This document shows positions 9,201 to 17,218 of a stretch of 64,000 nt of DNA, one piece after another; position 1 is the first letter of the stretch, and each line of letters starts with the position of its first letter. The stretch is from Durusdinium trenchii. Taxonomy: Eukaryota; Sar; Dinophyceae; Suessiales; Symbiodiniaceae. Where the stretch lies: positions 403,536 through 467,535 of the forward strand of contig CAXAMN010025317.1 of NCBI GenBank assembly GCA_963970005.1. The letters run 5' to 3'. A program made the translations under genes and the position numbers. The notes below the pieces were generated by a model. The model saw only the letters and a list, made by a program, of their open reading frames with translations. It was not told where the DNA came from and ran no database searches.

Positions 9201-11277
9201 GATTCAAGGAGCATTGAAAGCTATTTCGCATCATGGTGGAATCAGAGCCCCGTCGGAACTTGTGGAACAGTACTGTACCCAAGGGAAGGGATCCACTCTT
9301 TTCATCCACCGAGACTATGATCCAGACAGTGAAGACTATGGCTTCCGAGCGTATATGGACTATGGGAATGTGGCGTACCACGACTACATCCAATATTTCT
9401 TCACGCACAAAGAGTACCAGGACGTCTTCTCGTTGAATGAATATAGGACTGTTACAAATTCTGAGCTTGCGGGCGATATCATGGAGTTTTGGACTGGTGT
9501 TCTCGAACTGGCCGGCATCTTCAAAGACACGCTGTTCGAGGATTGGGCTCAGATCAATGAATGCAGAAGAGGTATAGAAATGTCTTTTCTTCACTTCTAT
9601 GCAGCGAGCCGAAAATCAATCAATGACAACACCAAGAGGAATAAACCTTCAGGGCTCCATGTTACAGCTGAAGAACAAGCCTGTATCGATGCCGTCATGT
9701 CCAGGTATGCTACCAGACCAGAGTTCAGGAGAATGGTACGACTGGCCATAGCCCCAGAGCCCAAAAGAACGTCTACGGAAGAGCCTGATGTAGAGATGAA
9801 GGATGGCGAAGCCGACCCTGCGAGTACCACTCCAGGAGTCGAGGAGCCTGAACCACCTACGCCTGAGCTTGATCCGCAAGACTACAAGGATGGGGAAGGT
9901 CGTTCAGTATCCCCGACGAAAACATGGTCGCACTACCCGACATCGAATCCAGATACTGAAGAACGGAAAAGAGCTGCCAAGCGCAGTGGGCAAGGTACAG
10001 CAACCGCTTCCAACTGGAAAACCGCCTATGACAACCTCAGAAGGGTCAGAGCACGCGCAGTGAGCCAAAAGGTGTGCTATTGTTGTGGTTCAAACCAACA
10101 TCACCTGGCTATTTGTCCCAACACTGAGAAGAAGGACGAGTTGATGAACTCATTCTCTCACATGGAGGACACTATGCGCAAGTGCTTCACCGAGGACGAC
10201 AAGGCAATCATCCGACGTGATGTTGAAAGCCGAAAGAGGAAAGCAAAGTCATCCAAAGACGTCGAAGACGAGGACTACATGGATGTGGATGATAAAGATA
10301 TTGAACTTCCCGAAGAAGAACCGGAACTAGGAGGTAAGGTACCACCTCACTCTCCGAGAGCCAAAGGTAGACCACACTCGTCAGACTCTGCAAAAGAGGA
10401 ATACGCGAAAGCGGTCGAGGCAACCAAGAAGGCCTTTGGGAACGCCAGTTTCGTCACCAGATTCAAAGAGCCCGTCGACCTCTTTGACATTGCCGATGAC
10501 AAAGAAGGAGGAGAGTACAGGGTCGCAAATCACAGGGTTGATAGATCAGGTCCTAATGGAAAGTGGGAACTTGATGCACTTATTCAGGAGGCTGCAGCAC
10601 TCGGAATAAAGATGCCCAAAGTGAAGGACCTTGCTCCTGACCCACAACAAGTTCAAAAGGTTGGATATCGGCAGATTGAGGTGACTTGCGATAGAGGAAG
10701 CATCGAGATAATTCCACAGTATGGAGTTACATTCTATGTGGAGTACTGGAATGGACCGAAGAGAGATGCAACTTTCACGGATCCACCAAAGATGAACCCA
10801 GCAACTCGCATCGACAAGTTCAGCGAGGAGAGTCAGCGGGTCAACGAGGTTAGCCATAGACTCAATAGACTACTCAGGCATGGAGTGGGAAAGCATAATG
10901 GGATTCAATCGCACCGCGGTCGAAAACCTCATGTGTCCCCGAAGTGCAATGAGGGTGGATGGGTGAACATCGATGAGATCCTGGAATATGACCATGTCTT
11001 CAACGATGGTGTCGATATCAGTACTATCTCAGATGATCAACGTGAGCAAGATGTCAAGACAGAGCGATACCAGTATTTATGCAAGGCGATGTGGCATGCA
11101 AAGAAGTTGCAGAACAGAGTACGCTATCAGATTGCCGCCATTCGTATCTCAAGGGAGGATGTCTCACTCGAAGAGGAAAGGCAATACTGGGCAAACCTCA
11201 TGTATTACAGCACAGATGCACCGTCATTATTTTCTGTTCCTCTTGTTCGGGTGCTTGCTTTGCATCCAGTAGCTTGA
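1..11277 (+). CDS. Giant Ty1/copia-type retroelement polyprotein, 5'-partial, interrupted at its 3' end by an insertion
   Basis: One frame is open from base 1 (first Met codon at 13) to a stop at 11275-11277. Residue numbers here count from that Met. In order: the end of an integrase core (about 1-65), an acidic Lys/Asp-rich linker, copia reverse transcriptase (about 558-850, YVDD near 763), RNase H (about 980-1120), a methyltransferase-like module (about 1540-1780), a gag-like or unknown block from about 1945, a Pro-rich stretch near 2440-2490, a CxxC-x18-CxxC zinc motif (2973-2998), a CCHC knuckle (3355-3368) and the N-terminal half of a Tpt1-like domain (from about 3613). The last ~48 bases are not original coding sequence: they are the terminal inverted repeat of the inserted element. 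The native frame resumes at 30,550. The absence of introns contrasts with neighbouring genes and fits retroelement origin. Having the CCHC gag motif downstream of RNase H is unusual for copia elements. Confidence 0.85.
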   Translation, partial: FETAMKQLKIPFDHSLPNHPQNNSLAERNNQVIMMTTATCLLEAGLPPCFWSCAVECVSHLLNIEEGEDGVSPWYKLHGKEFHGEKIPFGAKVFFMPSSQGRIEQKHKFDPKGIPGIFAGYEIKPGMNWSRQYRVWSLETFAHQSLAFDANRPIRKLLTPQLTETLVFLAPIEFPLKEGYEKINNTLEGMKIRDRRDGEPEVGDPSRMVDYGDYEPSERSMDFEELAEREIRDEDDEDAIEDHEADDEERNDPGGDDDPKPDGGHSKILSKPAKAKVPPSTGREDHPPVGDPSMEHMSVGKASDGIIYLNDDGETVKLDRKGNPYKVGSDGRRFFRSSPRPRSKYTPEEWKALSLSDRAIAEKKEALEKEKMKERESKGAGSSKDKRKKKKEDKDDDPKDVSPNIFIDLKKDRTLITDDDDMGGYSPSSASTLSTELPSDDDYLVEWEEWTSVENGFGPRATWDPLNIIDVNSGEILNDMAVAYAMPTESNRCTTEDFTKNLKDHHLSFPSMPCINSISKHRERYTYADTTNPMSAYRNLFNAAVSRPVSRAEMLKNPKAKASMRKEWLGLHEQGVFDFSVIREYHDVKQEALTLKQVVHFARVHGIIVEKNYQLPMSDERRKFKGRGVLLGNKVKNQNWEAAFFQDLGNSPASFESSRWADFYGCVPGHSVKLADAIQAYIQASLTGPPCWVELPSDAWPDDVDVSKYHRPVVRLLKALYGHPDAGTMWEKHCDTQVRQLGFKPIGDEWPSMYFHEGLKLLLVIYVDDLKLAGPTENMTKGWSMLRTKLRIEPETDLGLYLGCMLTRGESKLHDGTVVNTVSYNMEGLLKLSVEKYLDIVGHDTKLKKVTTPSVPEETKSHPARAPAPGKEAVTCPWCANTFDPKYSGKLHSKSESDVTPDDGNRGSLAPHAASILMKLLYAARIARFDLLRSINMLARNVNKWTSNDDARLHHLMCYVNSTLDKRMIGWVGDPIATLSVGIFADADFAGCGETLRSTSGSHMHVQGKHTRFPIAGGSKRQGCISHSTPEAEIVAADSTLRNFGIPSIGLWQTLSGKAPEILFHDDNQGMIGVARTGKNPTMRHLERTHGISIVSLHEHFQQDHFVLLYEISHKMCADIHTKAFRTPLAWRRACMLINLLDPEDLSSKELADMVSPSVDHKKIDHQIFQTKTDDIPNFPYTQTPVLPRAVFVKGMTGKEGVQDLPNGDCIYVVKVPVYYRRFPPGRYIPSDTCRSTWVLVNGSWNCVEREATPLQQALRFDHWVERACFLYHASKASSSPKAGACLSQSPFLALANVPWAPDAVLQFSIASLSTDTALLQSQEVPLNTCHPATLRVINTLLRLVHGGSGGQDGASIRAFGAVQDHFVRLDSKEKNPKTNKNYRDEWRRDGDTLTRVHNVPRTQEFVPSEDSHCPVRLSDLSDYRRTEKFYKSGKDTQVDTWRFKGNSVGKDDPWIGNTTFLIVSNGHGHSPQHETTDNSNNKQKGDVTAIATGIQAWGMNTIAHEHMFIAQTAKYVASDTPPGRKPVLHLVLQRRSGRSHKYQFELHQQDVKGPQDIFDRCIMLQELERNVPCLVLMCAEEQNWFTFLQTCLKKQFMNIVTITEDDDACSAYGINKVKACVRSSLDCVFFAGPCTGGSAWNRLNRTVSIKAEMQIEKHQELYWSLWNCFAHALDHVFAIGACALTELPRSCEYWRDDRMTTLIEGTESHVHDFDGCMYGLATHYGHRNVPIKKPWRIVSWGVQFQSLMKKCDHKHQHAPCAGRETRVTQLYTLRIAQHMIETLNKRALSLWKKQHVTSRAPVLYDWSRSPHPSMSNGNPCSEVNINKRFDKIIQSVHDSKKKKFTCENNHDTHDSCASVITFHNHLEQDFEINQASHFGAGVIQQFAKKKFAEFHPITVGLSPATLPQRGNSLAFVSHSWRLTTSLHRGDCVVNMFRSTVYGATGRSMASAKKLKEHLQKLDSRRGESPTLVPRQFVEDMDPGQALQLAEKWMERGVPPVYSISACYCAVEAKGGTIQERLVRSLRVLLSKYDPETDDGKEVTRAFFAGIKRVIGIVKSQERQVRPEHKPLGPPPPPNPEHFPYEAFASNDVWDRLELFADNLLALFMPEPFNQEAPVKGMLADLNEKVAKRGMKGINSTAMSKDSLLDITRDGYFYDSMNDLHHRTPIEGRSSNYMAMTGEHWERSCRYISLAGASLGFALRFHNKNHPEDLTSLTDLIQIIAKGQSGGTLERCAAINNFQCIQALYQCIHRHVIEHSAISLRSETNAQMLAAFQHLKEWFPEVKPDVWTAGYNVLGAELGVHRDLLARDTSISILNQYIAELHLSEANLDEEPDLETLGKPKEKIYLTFENPSIGPPNLKDFSAVEPQWLCQFRIHHAKNKGLSQDEITKQMREEARRARDQSGAPKNRDDYTQTFGGKGSSVPPGGPYTSSSSGPRPPWERNNEQWDPWSSDVPHGAYDVPRPPPKAPPKCKPMPKPKQPAQPKEWFVTLPPEGVTTIGCNGMDYLGKPIIFNLWTYRSSTTAYATAPFAGPRTAEPGRDWRQYVRRLTYYVGVTLGGNYRSSSSMGLQPLTDSHLRTKVNESDGFWTKLYVEMVEEFDLTSCFQYPSARAMVLILKLNDVPEEAAYHIKFLSSKVGCHTEEKDKVMIDGDTGVMDVDHLSGQIRGVGTGHTILVTDLDYATRASSSKKITTMQYGIRTEMAFENCCVFQVQGERHQDILDTLDRVVVFLEEHGQDQGDGTTVHIWLCLHCMFPNGSTLRLTEATFKEFSRKLAEKVHSIGQLLTTPVLVNIQPDSKFFGPARYDHSHIVTDIVDQVRRSGALATKSSRAWKAMYSVAGAPSANYITGGDKNKIWAVMEKQLTRERVILLCSMNKVHVSALNNMAEDEIQVPISQDNFDRYLNVAMSASDGQPKKTSTKHTVGGSFSQGTEWRDIRFVLKDPEPEEDRMEYWMTGNRRVENYKATADAAPYLCEDCNKHDASEDWNTHKDNRSHCVNCNFNFWCVQSGTPTIQQERESIWETAVRVRVLWEKNAEWNRLYPAQNLREFMVEGAMMLSRKNPPWIQGALKAISHHGGIRAPSELVEQYCTQGKGSTLFIHRDYDPDSEDYGFRAYMDYGNVAYHDYIQYFFTHKEYQDVFSLNEYRTVTNSELAGDIMEFWTGVLELAGIFKDTLFEDWAQINECRRGIEMSFLHFYAASRKSINDNTKRNKPSGLHVTAEEQACIDAVMSRYATRPEFRRMVRLAIAPEPKRTSTEEPDVEMKDGEADPASTTPGVEEPEPPTPELDPQDYKDGEGRSVSPTKTWSHYPTSNPDTEERKRAAKRSGQGTATASNWKTAYDNLRRVRARAVSQKVCYCCGSNQHHLAICPNTEKKDELMNSFSHMEDTMRKCFTEDDKAIIRRDVESRKRKAKSSKDVEDEDYMDVDDKDIELPEEEPELGGKVPPHSPRAKGRPHSSDSAKEEYAKAVEATKKAFGNASFVTRFKEPVDLFDIADDKEGGEYRVANHRVDRSGPNGKWELDALIQEAAALGIKMPKVKDLAPDPQQVQKVGYRQIEVTCDRGSIEIIPQYGVTFYVEYWNGPKRDATFTDPPKMNPATRIDKFSEESQRVNEVSHRLNRLLRHGVGKHNGIQSHRGRKPHVSPKCNEGGWVNIDEILEYDHVFNDGVDISTISDDQREQDVKTERYQYLCKAMWHAKKLQNRVRYQIAAIRISREDVSLEEERQYWANLMYYSTDAPSLFSVPLVRVLALHPVA
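1684..2560 (+). other. Reverse transcriptase domain (Ty1/copia type)
   Basis: The region opens with a MRKEWLGLHEQG segment (copia RT domains usually start 'W..Am..E...l'). It then shows the first catalytic aspartate in LADAIQAYIQA (bases about 2020-2050), the LLKALYGHPDAGTMWEK segment, and the catalytic YVDD box in VIYVDDLKLAG (about 2290-2325). All core RT motifs are legible without a stop or frameshift, so the domain could be active. RNA-templated DNA synthesis is the known role of the family; activity here is inference. Confidence 0.88.
2930..3400 (+). other. RNase H domain (copia type)
   Basis: Acidic catalytic positions are visible in order: FADADFAG (about 2947-2970), the glutamate of SHSTPEAEIVAA, and HDDNQG (about 3193-3210), followed by RHLERTHG and the hallmark copia ending ADIHTKAF (about 3352-3375). 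The domain degrades the RNA strand of the RNA:DNA hybrid during reverse transcription. Spacing from the RT domain is as in ordinary copia pol proteins, so the element is classifiable even though its 5' part is outside the window. Confidence 0.85.
4600..5400 (+). other. Methyltransferase-like module fused downstream of RNase H
   Basis: The module shows a VFFAGPCTGGSAWNRLN segment (GPC at bases about 4897-4905). About 50 residues on comes ELPRSCEYWRDDRM, then HDFDGCMYGL and KKPWRIVSW. The order GPC...E-x-P...CMYGL...KPW resembles motifs IV, VI and VIII/target region of C5-type or related SAM-dependent methyltransferases, but motif I (the glycine-rich SAM loop) is not evident and PC is not followed by Q. 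It could be a degenerate methyltransferase, a related Rossmann enzyme, or a lineage-specific domain of unknown activity. Some dinoflagellate retroelements are reported to have captured DNA methyltransferases, which makes the reading plausible. Confidence 0.4.
8926..9010 (+). other. Four-cysteine zinc-ribbon-like motif in the polyprotein
   Basis: Residues 2973-2998 carry CEDC, 18 residues, then CVNC, with histidines and aspartates between. This is the spacing of a small zinc ribbon or zinc finger. A role in RNA/DNA or protein contact is inferred only from the cysteine pattern. It lies about 380 residues before the CCHC knuckle and belongs to a block I cannot assign to a family. Confidence 0.5.
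10075..10116 (+). other. CCHC zinc knuckle (gag/nucleocapsid type)
   Basis: Residues 3355-3368 read C-x2-C-x4-H-x4-C exactly (CYCC, then GSNQH, then HLAIC). This is the nucleic-acid-binding knuckle of retroelement gag proteins, and it follows a basic RR.R.RA segment. It sits more than 2,200 residues after RNase H, so either the frame joins two elements or this family has a rearranged order. Confidence 0.85.
10840..11229 (+). other. N-terminal half of a Tpt1/KptA-like RNA 2'-phosphotransferase domain
   Basis: The segment contains VSHRLNRLLRHG (LRHG at residues 3621-3624) and, 24 residues later, GGWVNIDEIL (3648-3657). These are the two signatures of the winged-helix N-terminal lobe of Tpt1/KptA, which usually read 'lSk.LsyiLRHg...Gwv.vddlL'. 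Family enzymes transfer a 2'-phosphate from RNA to NAD. The catalytic second half is absent here and appears at 30,550, beyond the 19.3-kb insertion. Confidence 0.7.
11224..11229 (+). repeat. Left copy of candidate target-site duplication
   Basis: The six bases TCATTA lie directly outside the left terminal repeat. The corresponding TCATTT lies directly outside the right one at 30,550-30,555, five of six bases identical. Both copies start on codon position 1 of the polyprotein frame. A 5- or 6-bp duplication is possible. Confidence 0.6.
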
Positions 11278-11355
11278 GCTGTACATGGACCAAAAAGATT
11301 CGTGACAGTGACTGGCATTGCTTAGCTTTGGCGTGGCAGTGTTTCTAGACAATGT
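11230..11355 (+). repeat. Left terminal inverted repeat
   Basis: The outer arm begins TTTTCTGTTCCTCTTGTTC and is perfectly matched, inverted, from 11,236 to 11,276. After about 56 unrelated bases an inner block, beginning GTGGCAGTGTTTCTAGAC (11,333-11,354), is again identical to the inverted right end. The polyprotein frame reads through the outer arm and stops at 11,275. Confidence 0.85.
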
Positions 11356-14300
11356 GTGGCTGACAGTTTTTCGAATCTGTGCAAAGCATGGGCATGGACC
11401 AGCGTGTAACAAGAACGTCTTGGTAGGAGCCGTGGACCATAACTAACCCAACTGTGATTCACTGTTGGGTTAGAAAAAGTAGGAAAAATACCTATTATAT
11501 ACACCGTATATTGTATAGTAATAGATGAATGGATGATTAATTGTTGGGCTGCTGAACATGAGACACTGAGCTTCGAAGTTCTTCGAAGTTGTGCAGGGTG
11601 TGTGACATCCACCTTTTTCGTGAACGGTTGGGCTGCAGGATATGATTTCATGCATTTATTGTTGTTAGAAAAACTGCTTTGTGGCCAACAACCGTTGCCG
11701 ACCAAAATCCTGACACATGTTTCTACTACAGAACGATAGAGTCCCGGAAGAAACTACAACAGGAATAACCCATCATGGTGCCCAAGTCTCACTAGGTGGT
11801 TTATATTCGTGGTTATATTACATGTGTATTTGGGATTTGTCCGTTCCGTGGGTTTTCGATCGACCCGGGCGTTGCAAGCGCCGGCGAGTGGCTGCGCTGG
11901 TGGCCAAAATCGCGCCTGGGGACCAGATTGATTGTGGGATTGCGTTGGTGGGTTTCTAGTTGGAAGTGTTTTTGAACCACCGCGGAGCCCTGCACTGCAC
12001 CCTTCATCCGGTGGCCACCGCGCGAAAGGTGGCGCCAAAGATCTGTCACCTCATTTCGGGTCGAAGGCTGGGTTCAATGGCAAACATGTGGGGACGGACT
12101 CTCATTGTGGGGATTCTCACTTTGCTTCCCGTCCCACTGGTTCTCACTGCTTTGGTCTCACCGAGCGCTGGCAGGTCGGGAGTGGACTACACAGGTCGAA
12201 CGGTTCCGCCCTCAAAGGGTTTTCCCACACTGACTGACCTCATCGAGATTCGAGGTGTTCAATTTGAGTTTAGCTCACTTCCCTTCAGGGTCCACTGAGA
12301 ACACTTTTGATACCTTTTGATCGTTGCACTCGTTTGATCTTGCACTTTTGATCTTTGGTCGATTTTCCTCAAGCCTCTCTTGCTCGGGGTGCCCGGGTTT
12401 CTTGGAAGGAGGCGGGCCCGCTTTCTTTGGTTTCCGTATTGAAATGGCATGTTGACACGTTGGCATGTTTGACACCGTTTCTCCCCCAGTCTGCCGAGAG
12501 GTGACAACGGCGGATCTTCCTTAACCGGCCGTGGCTGCCTCGGCACTCTGCGTTCGATGATCGATGATCTCGTCGTTCACCCCCTTTGGTCGAATCGATG
12601 AACTCGGGGTGGATTATTTGAGGTTTTGCAAAGCTTCAATATGGGTGGCAGCCAGGCCATGAATCCAAACCTAAACAAAACAATGGAGTGCACATGTACG
12701 CAGGACGCGGAGACACCGAGATCCAGATCGCCCAGATCCAGAGCAAGAAACTCAGACCCCAAAGTCTTCACACATTGACATAATTTAGAAAAACATGAAA
12801 AAACCACCACAGATCTCGGTTAGTACACACACACATACCGAAAACTAAAGACTTTCAAAGTCTGGGCAGAAGTTTTCAGGTCACGCAGGACTTTGGGGCC
12901 GTCCCCACCTTGAAGCGCAAGGCCACTTTCAACCTTTGGATAGTCGCTTTGGACCAATTGCACGCTGCTCGCAGAATGCCATCATCGAGTGGTCTCCGCT
13001 GTCGAAGTCCCAGTGCATTTCTTTTTTAACCGTGAAGCATGCACACACACCTGTTGTACCAAGCTAGGTGCCGTATCGTGAATTCCATGTCTTTGGATGA
13101 CGACCCAACAGATGAACAAGTGGCATCGAACTCGAGCCCATCTTTGATATTTTCGGAATCCATTGAAGCTGCCAGCAAAGACATAATTTGATGCAGTCTT
13201 GACAAAGTGATTCAATTTATTGTGTAGCTTGAGTACATCCAAGCTGTCTTTCATTCAAGTACAATCCAAGGAGACTTCCAATTATGATGGCCATGACAGT
13301 CAATCGCGTGACAGTCAATCGCAGATATCGCAGTGAGACACGCGCGCGTGCTGGATTCCAAGTTTCTGTGAAACCTGTTGAGCCATCAATGCTGGAGGGT
13401 GCCCTGTATGTATGACAATACTTATGACAATTATGACAGAAAGATCAGCTTCGGTCAGCTCCAGTCATAGGTCCCCACAAATCGCGAAAACATGTCTTGC
13501 CCAATTTGTAAATTTGTGCTTGGCGCTTTGTTCAATCAAATGCATGGCATCCCATCCAAGCACCGCCGCGGTACTCAGGCTGCAGACCTTCGTTGTGACG
13601 CCTGCCAGCGGCTTTGCGATGAGATGAGTCACAAGAGATATCAAGCCGATATCGTTACTTCTCAAATTAAATCAAATTAGTATGCCCTTACGAAAGTCTG
13701 CGGGATGTAAAATTCACTCCAACAGATGACCTCTTAGCTGTCTTCTAATTAGAGGATGGGTTGAAACAAATTGAAACATGTTGCATGGACTGGACCTTCT
13801 TGTGCGCGTTCTTGTGGCCCCAGTGAGAGTTGCCCGCATGCCGTTGGTGGACGTTGACGAATTGAGCGAGCCCATGCCCCAGTTACAATCAGGCCGTAAT
13901 GTTTTTTTAAAATGAATAACCTCTTGAAATAGTATGAAACGGTGATGCAACATGTTGCAACACACACTGACTGAGTTGCCCTGAAGAGCTGGACCACCTA
14001 GAGACGACCATGGGGATCCAATACAAGAAGGTTCATTGTAGCGCCAATCACATCTGGCAACCATCTTGCCTTGTCCGGCAGGAGCCCTGCAAGATGCCAA
14101 AGTTCGGATACCTGGCCAAACCGGGCACCGTGGCCGGCTGGAAATCAGTTTGCTGGCCACTGCGAAAGTGGCAGCCGTTGAATCTCAATCTTGTTCCTTG
14201 CAACAAAGATTTTGCAATTCGTTTTGGCAAGCTGTGATGAGTTCAGTTCTTTGACTGTAACAGGTTGTTTGGACACATGTTGCAAACACTCTTGCAAACA

Positions 14301-14900
14301 TACCAGGTTGCAAAAAAAACCAACCAAGCGGGACATCAAGCGGGACAAAATTCCGCAGAAGGGCGGGATGGTCAAGGGAAGGACTCTGGTGTTAAAGAGC
14401 TGGGGCACAATCCGTCAGACCCTGAGTGGTGGAAAACAATTTGGCACTCAATACATTCAATACAATTGTTGGACAAACACCTTTTGCAAGATCCGGCCAG
14501 TATGCTGCAGGCTGCTTCTCCGCGACCACAAGTGCCAACACGCGGTACTTGTCTATCCGCGGCTCAAGAGACAGTTGTTCGAACTTGTCACACAATATGT
14601 TTGAAGCATTTTGAAGCGAAGCATGCGTATACATCTGTTCCATCTTTCTTTCATTAATGAAGTCCGCAGGATTTTGCGACCCAGATTCACTTCTGGCGTG
14701 CTTATCGTGCCCGATGTGACAGCTTGGGATTGCCATATGCCAAGCACGTAACCCCGCGGCTTGCAGAGCACATGTCGGGTCAGATTCTCAGGGCCCCATG
14801 TCCCTATATCTCACAGCTCTCTAATTTGTTGTTTTTCAAGGACTGCCTCCGAACTGGACCAGCCCTTTGACAGGGAGTGTTTCGGGATCACTCTCCAAGA
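11356..14900. other. Left part of insertion without an assignable gene
   Basis: About 3.5 kb with only short ORFs on both strands. A GC-rich stretch near 11,840-12,050 and several short repeats are present, but no reading frame carries a recognisable family signature. It may hold the element's 5' non-coding region or exons too short to recognise. Confidence 0.4.
13492..13680 (+). CDS. Short cysteine-rich ORF (62 codons), possible zinc-binding exon
   Basis: The frame starts with MSCPICKF and later has CDACQRLC, so two CxxC pairs lie about 32 residues apart, a spacing possible for a zinc-binding fold. The length is near what chance gives, no upstream or downstream exon was recognised, and no family match is claimed. 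It lies about 1.5 kb before the methyltransferase gene on the same strand and could be an exon of an unrecognised gene. Confidence 0.2.
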   Translation: MSCPICKFVLGALFNQMHGIPSKHRRGTQAADLRCDACQRLCDEMSHKRYQADIVTSQIKSN

Positions 14901-14906
14901 CCTTTC

Positions 14907-14954
14907 CATGGATGAACTGTTCGGCCCAGGCTCATGGATGAACTGTTCGGCCCA
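14907..14954 (+). repeat. Tandem duplication of a 22-bp segment (period 26)
   Basis: The 22 bases at 14,907-14,928 (starting CATGGATGAACTG) are repeated exactly at 14,933-14,954. The pair lies just upstream of the first recognisable methyltransferase exon and may fall in coding sequence, since each unit reads MDELFG in one frame. Confidence 0.8.
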
Positions 14955-14993
14955 TCTTTGATTGGAGTGTTCATTGCCATTTCATTCTGGCAG

Positions 14994-16395
14994 GATCCAC
15001 CCAAATTCAAAGTGGTGTCCCTGTTTGCTGGTATCCTTGGTCTCGACATTGGAACAGCGTCGTTGGGCTCTCAGTGTCCCATGTGTTTTCGCTGTTCTTC
15101 AATTTTCAACTTTCGTTTCTTTAACTTTACGTGTCTTTTCGAGGCTCATGGAACCCGTGGCATTTGCGCTGCCCTCACCAATGTTCAACAAGATGAATAC
15201 ACCTTATGATGCTTTTGACCATTTTGGACCGTGGGCCCAGATCGAGAACAACTCCTTCTGCCAGAAGATTATCACCTCGCGGGTGGCAGAGGGCCACTTC
15301 GGAAAGCGCACCCAGTTGTTTGACGATGTCACAAAGTTTAACATGTCAGACCTGGCGAACCCTGACATGGTCGACGGGTTCCTGGGTGGCTTTCCATGCC
15401 AAGCCAAACCCTTGGATTTTTCTGTGGGACTTGCACCAAATGTTCAGTGTTGCTGTTTGTCTTGGATCAATTGATACACCTTTGAATCAACACTTCATCA
15501 ATTTTTCTGGCTCAGGGATGCTCGAAGGCCGGCTTGAAGAAGGGTCTCAGCGACAGCCGCACTTCCCTATGCACCAACTTCTTTCGCCTTTGGGATCAAA
15601 CCCCAAATGCGCCTCTCGGATCTCTCATTGGTTGCTTTGCCATTGCAAGTCCAGATGATACCTCTGTCGTAATATGTTTATATCTATATCTAGCGTTTTA
15701 AGATTCCTTTTTTGAGTGCGGACTAGCGGCACTAGCGGATAGTGCGCTGACTGAGAAAGCTGATGTTCTTGGAGAACGTCAGCAACCTGCTTTCGCAAGA
15801 CCTTTATCCTGTCATGGCATTCCTCTTGAAGGACACCGTTCAATCATGACCATTTTAGCGGCCCTCTTTGTTATTGTTTTGGAATCATATGGCAGGAGAC
15901 GGAAAAGAGGAAGCTCCTGATGCGGTGGGTCACGCTGCAGGGGCACCATGTAGCCGCGCCGGCTGATAGCTTACAACTGCTACTGTTAAACTTGCAAGCT
16001 TGTTGGTGACATCTCAAATCACAACCAAATCACAACCGTTCGATGATGTTCAATATGATCGCCCACTCGAGGTCTTCCGCGAGCGGACGTTCATCCTCAT
16101 CCATCGTCAAGACATTGATGTCTTTCAGGCCACAAGATGAATGTTTGGCAAGCATTGTTCTCGCAGGGGACTTTTCGACCACACTCCCCAGGGCAGAACG
16201 ATCGAGCCGGTGGAGAACCTCCAGAGCTGGCCTGAGCAATCATGGCATGCCGCTTCCAAGCCACCTTTGGAGAAGTGGCTCGCAGAGTCTTCCTCCGCGG
16301 ACGACAAATCTCGATTGCACGCGCTGGGCAACGTGGTCCTGCCAGATATGGCGCATATGGCCCTTTCCTTGTTGGCGCACGGTGCCAAGAAATGA
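14994..16395 (+). CDS. C5 DNA (cytosine) methyltransferase, multi-exon, carried by the insertion
   Basis: At least six exon pieces together give the catalytic motifs in order. Motif I (SLFAGILGLDIG) is at about 14,994-15,070. IENNSFCQKII, then an FDDV acidic position, then motif IV GGFPCQ lie at 15,241-15,402. A GC-AG intron (15,403-15,515, phase 0) follows, and the next exon continues GCSKAGLKKGLSDSRTSL (15,516 to about 15,616). Motif VI (LMFLENVSNL) is at about 15,757-15,838, a possible motif VIII exon (RWVTLQGHHVAAP) near 15,914-15,965, and motif X (RLHALGNVVLP) in the last exon, about 16,170-16,395, ending with a stop. The catalytic PCQ cysteine and ENV glutamate are present, so activity is possible. 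The N-terminus was not located. The product would methylate cytosine in DNA, perhaps silencing or marking the element; that role is inferred. Confidence 0.75.
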
Positions 16396-17218
16396 TTTAT
16401 TTTAGATCCACCTCATAGATTTGGTGGTCAATTTGCGTTCAATTCACTTACCTTCGGGGTCTGCTGATGACACTTACCTTCGGGGTCCTCCGTTGGCCGA
16501 TGCTTCAGCATTGCCATTCGAACATGATGGCATCATGGGGAGACAGCGCGAGCAAACAAAATCAGGCTTTTGTAAGTCACAGTCATAGCTGCCGTGCTAA
16601 CTAGTCTACTTGAACCTGACAATTGCAACAACTTGACAGCACATTGTATTCATCACTTTGATTAATAGCATCTCCGGATTCAACCTGCTTTCTGCTCAAA
16701 AGCACTGGTTCAAACGGGGGGCCGGGAAGGCTTCTGGGGGTTGAGGTGTGTCTCATCACACCTCGCGCAGCGGCGCAGCTGCCCTGTTTTGCTTTAGATC
16801 TTAGTGCGAAACACTTTGACCCGTTGCTTCTCCTTGTGCCTTCAGCTGCGTTGGCGTTCTGGCTTTCAGGCAGCCTGTCACTCTAGCCAGTTGTGGTCGT
16901 ACCATGTCGAATGGAAAGGCACTAGGACTTTTCCGTCAGATCTTCAGCGCTCAAATAGAAGTCAACGGTCTTCTACATAATGTTCAGTCTATTTTATGCT
17001 ACATTATTTGATGCTGCATTATATTTTATGATACATCGAGTTTGCACCGACTTCTACCTCCCATGGTCCGTGTGGTATCATGTTGAATTTCTCAGCCAGG
17101 ATCCCAGGTTCCACACTTCCAAACCCGTTTCCTTGCCTCATCCACCGTCTAGATTCTTTGCACCGCCTAGGCCGGGCTGGTGATCGTGCTTTCAATTTGG
17201 TCACATTGGTGCGCGCCA
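16396..17218. other. Spacer between methyltransferase and DUF7869 genes
   Basis: No coding signal was recognised in about 0.8 kb. A 17-bp direct repeat (CACTTACCTTCGGGGTC) occurs at about 16,446 and 16,470. The spacer probably holds the 3' and 5' untranslated regions of the two flanking + strand genes. Confidence 0.5.
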
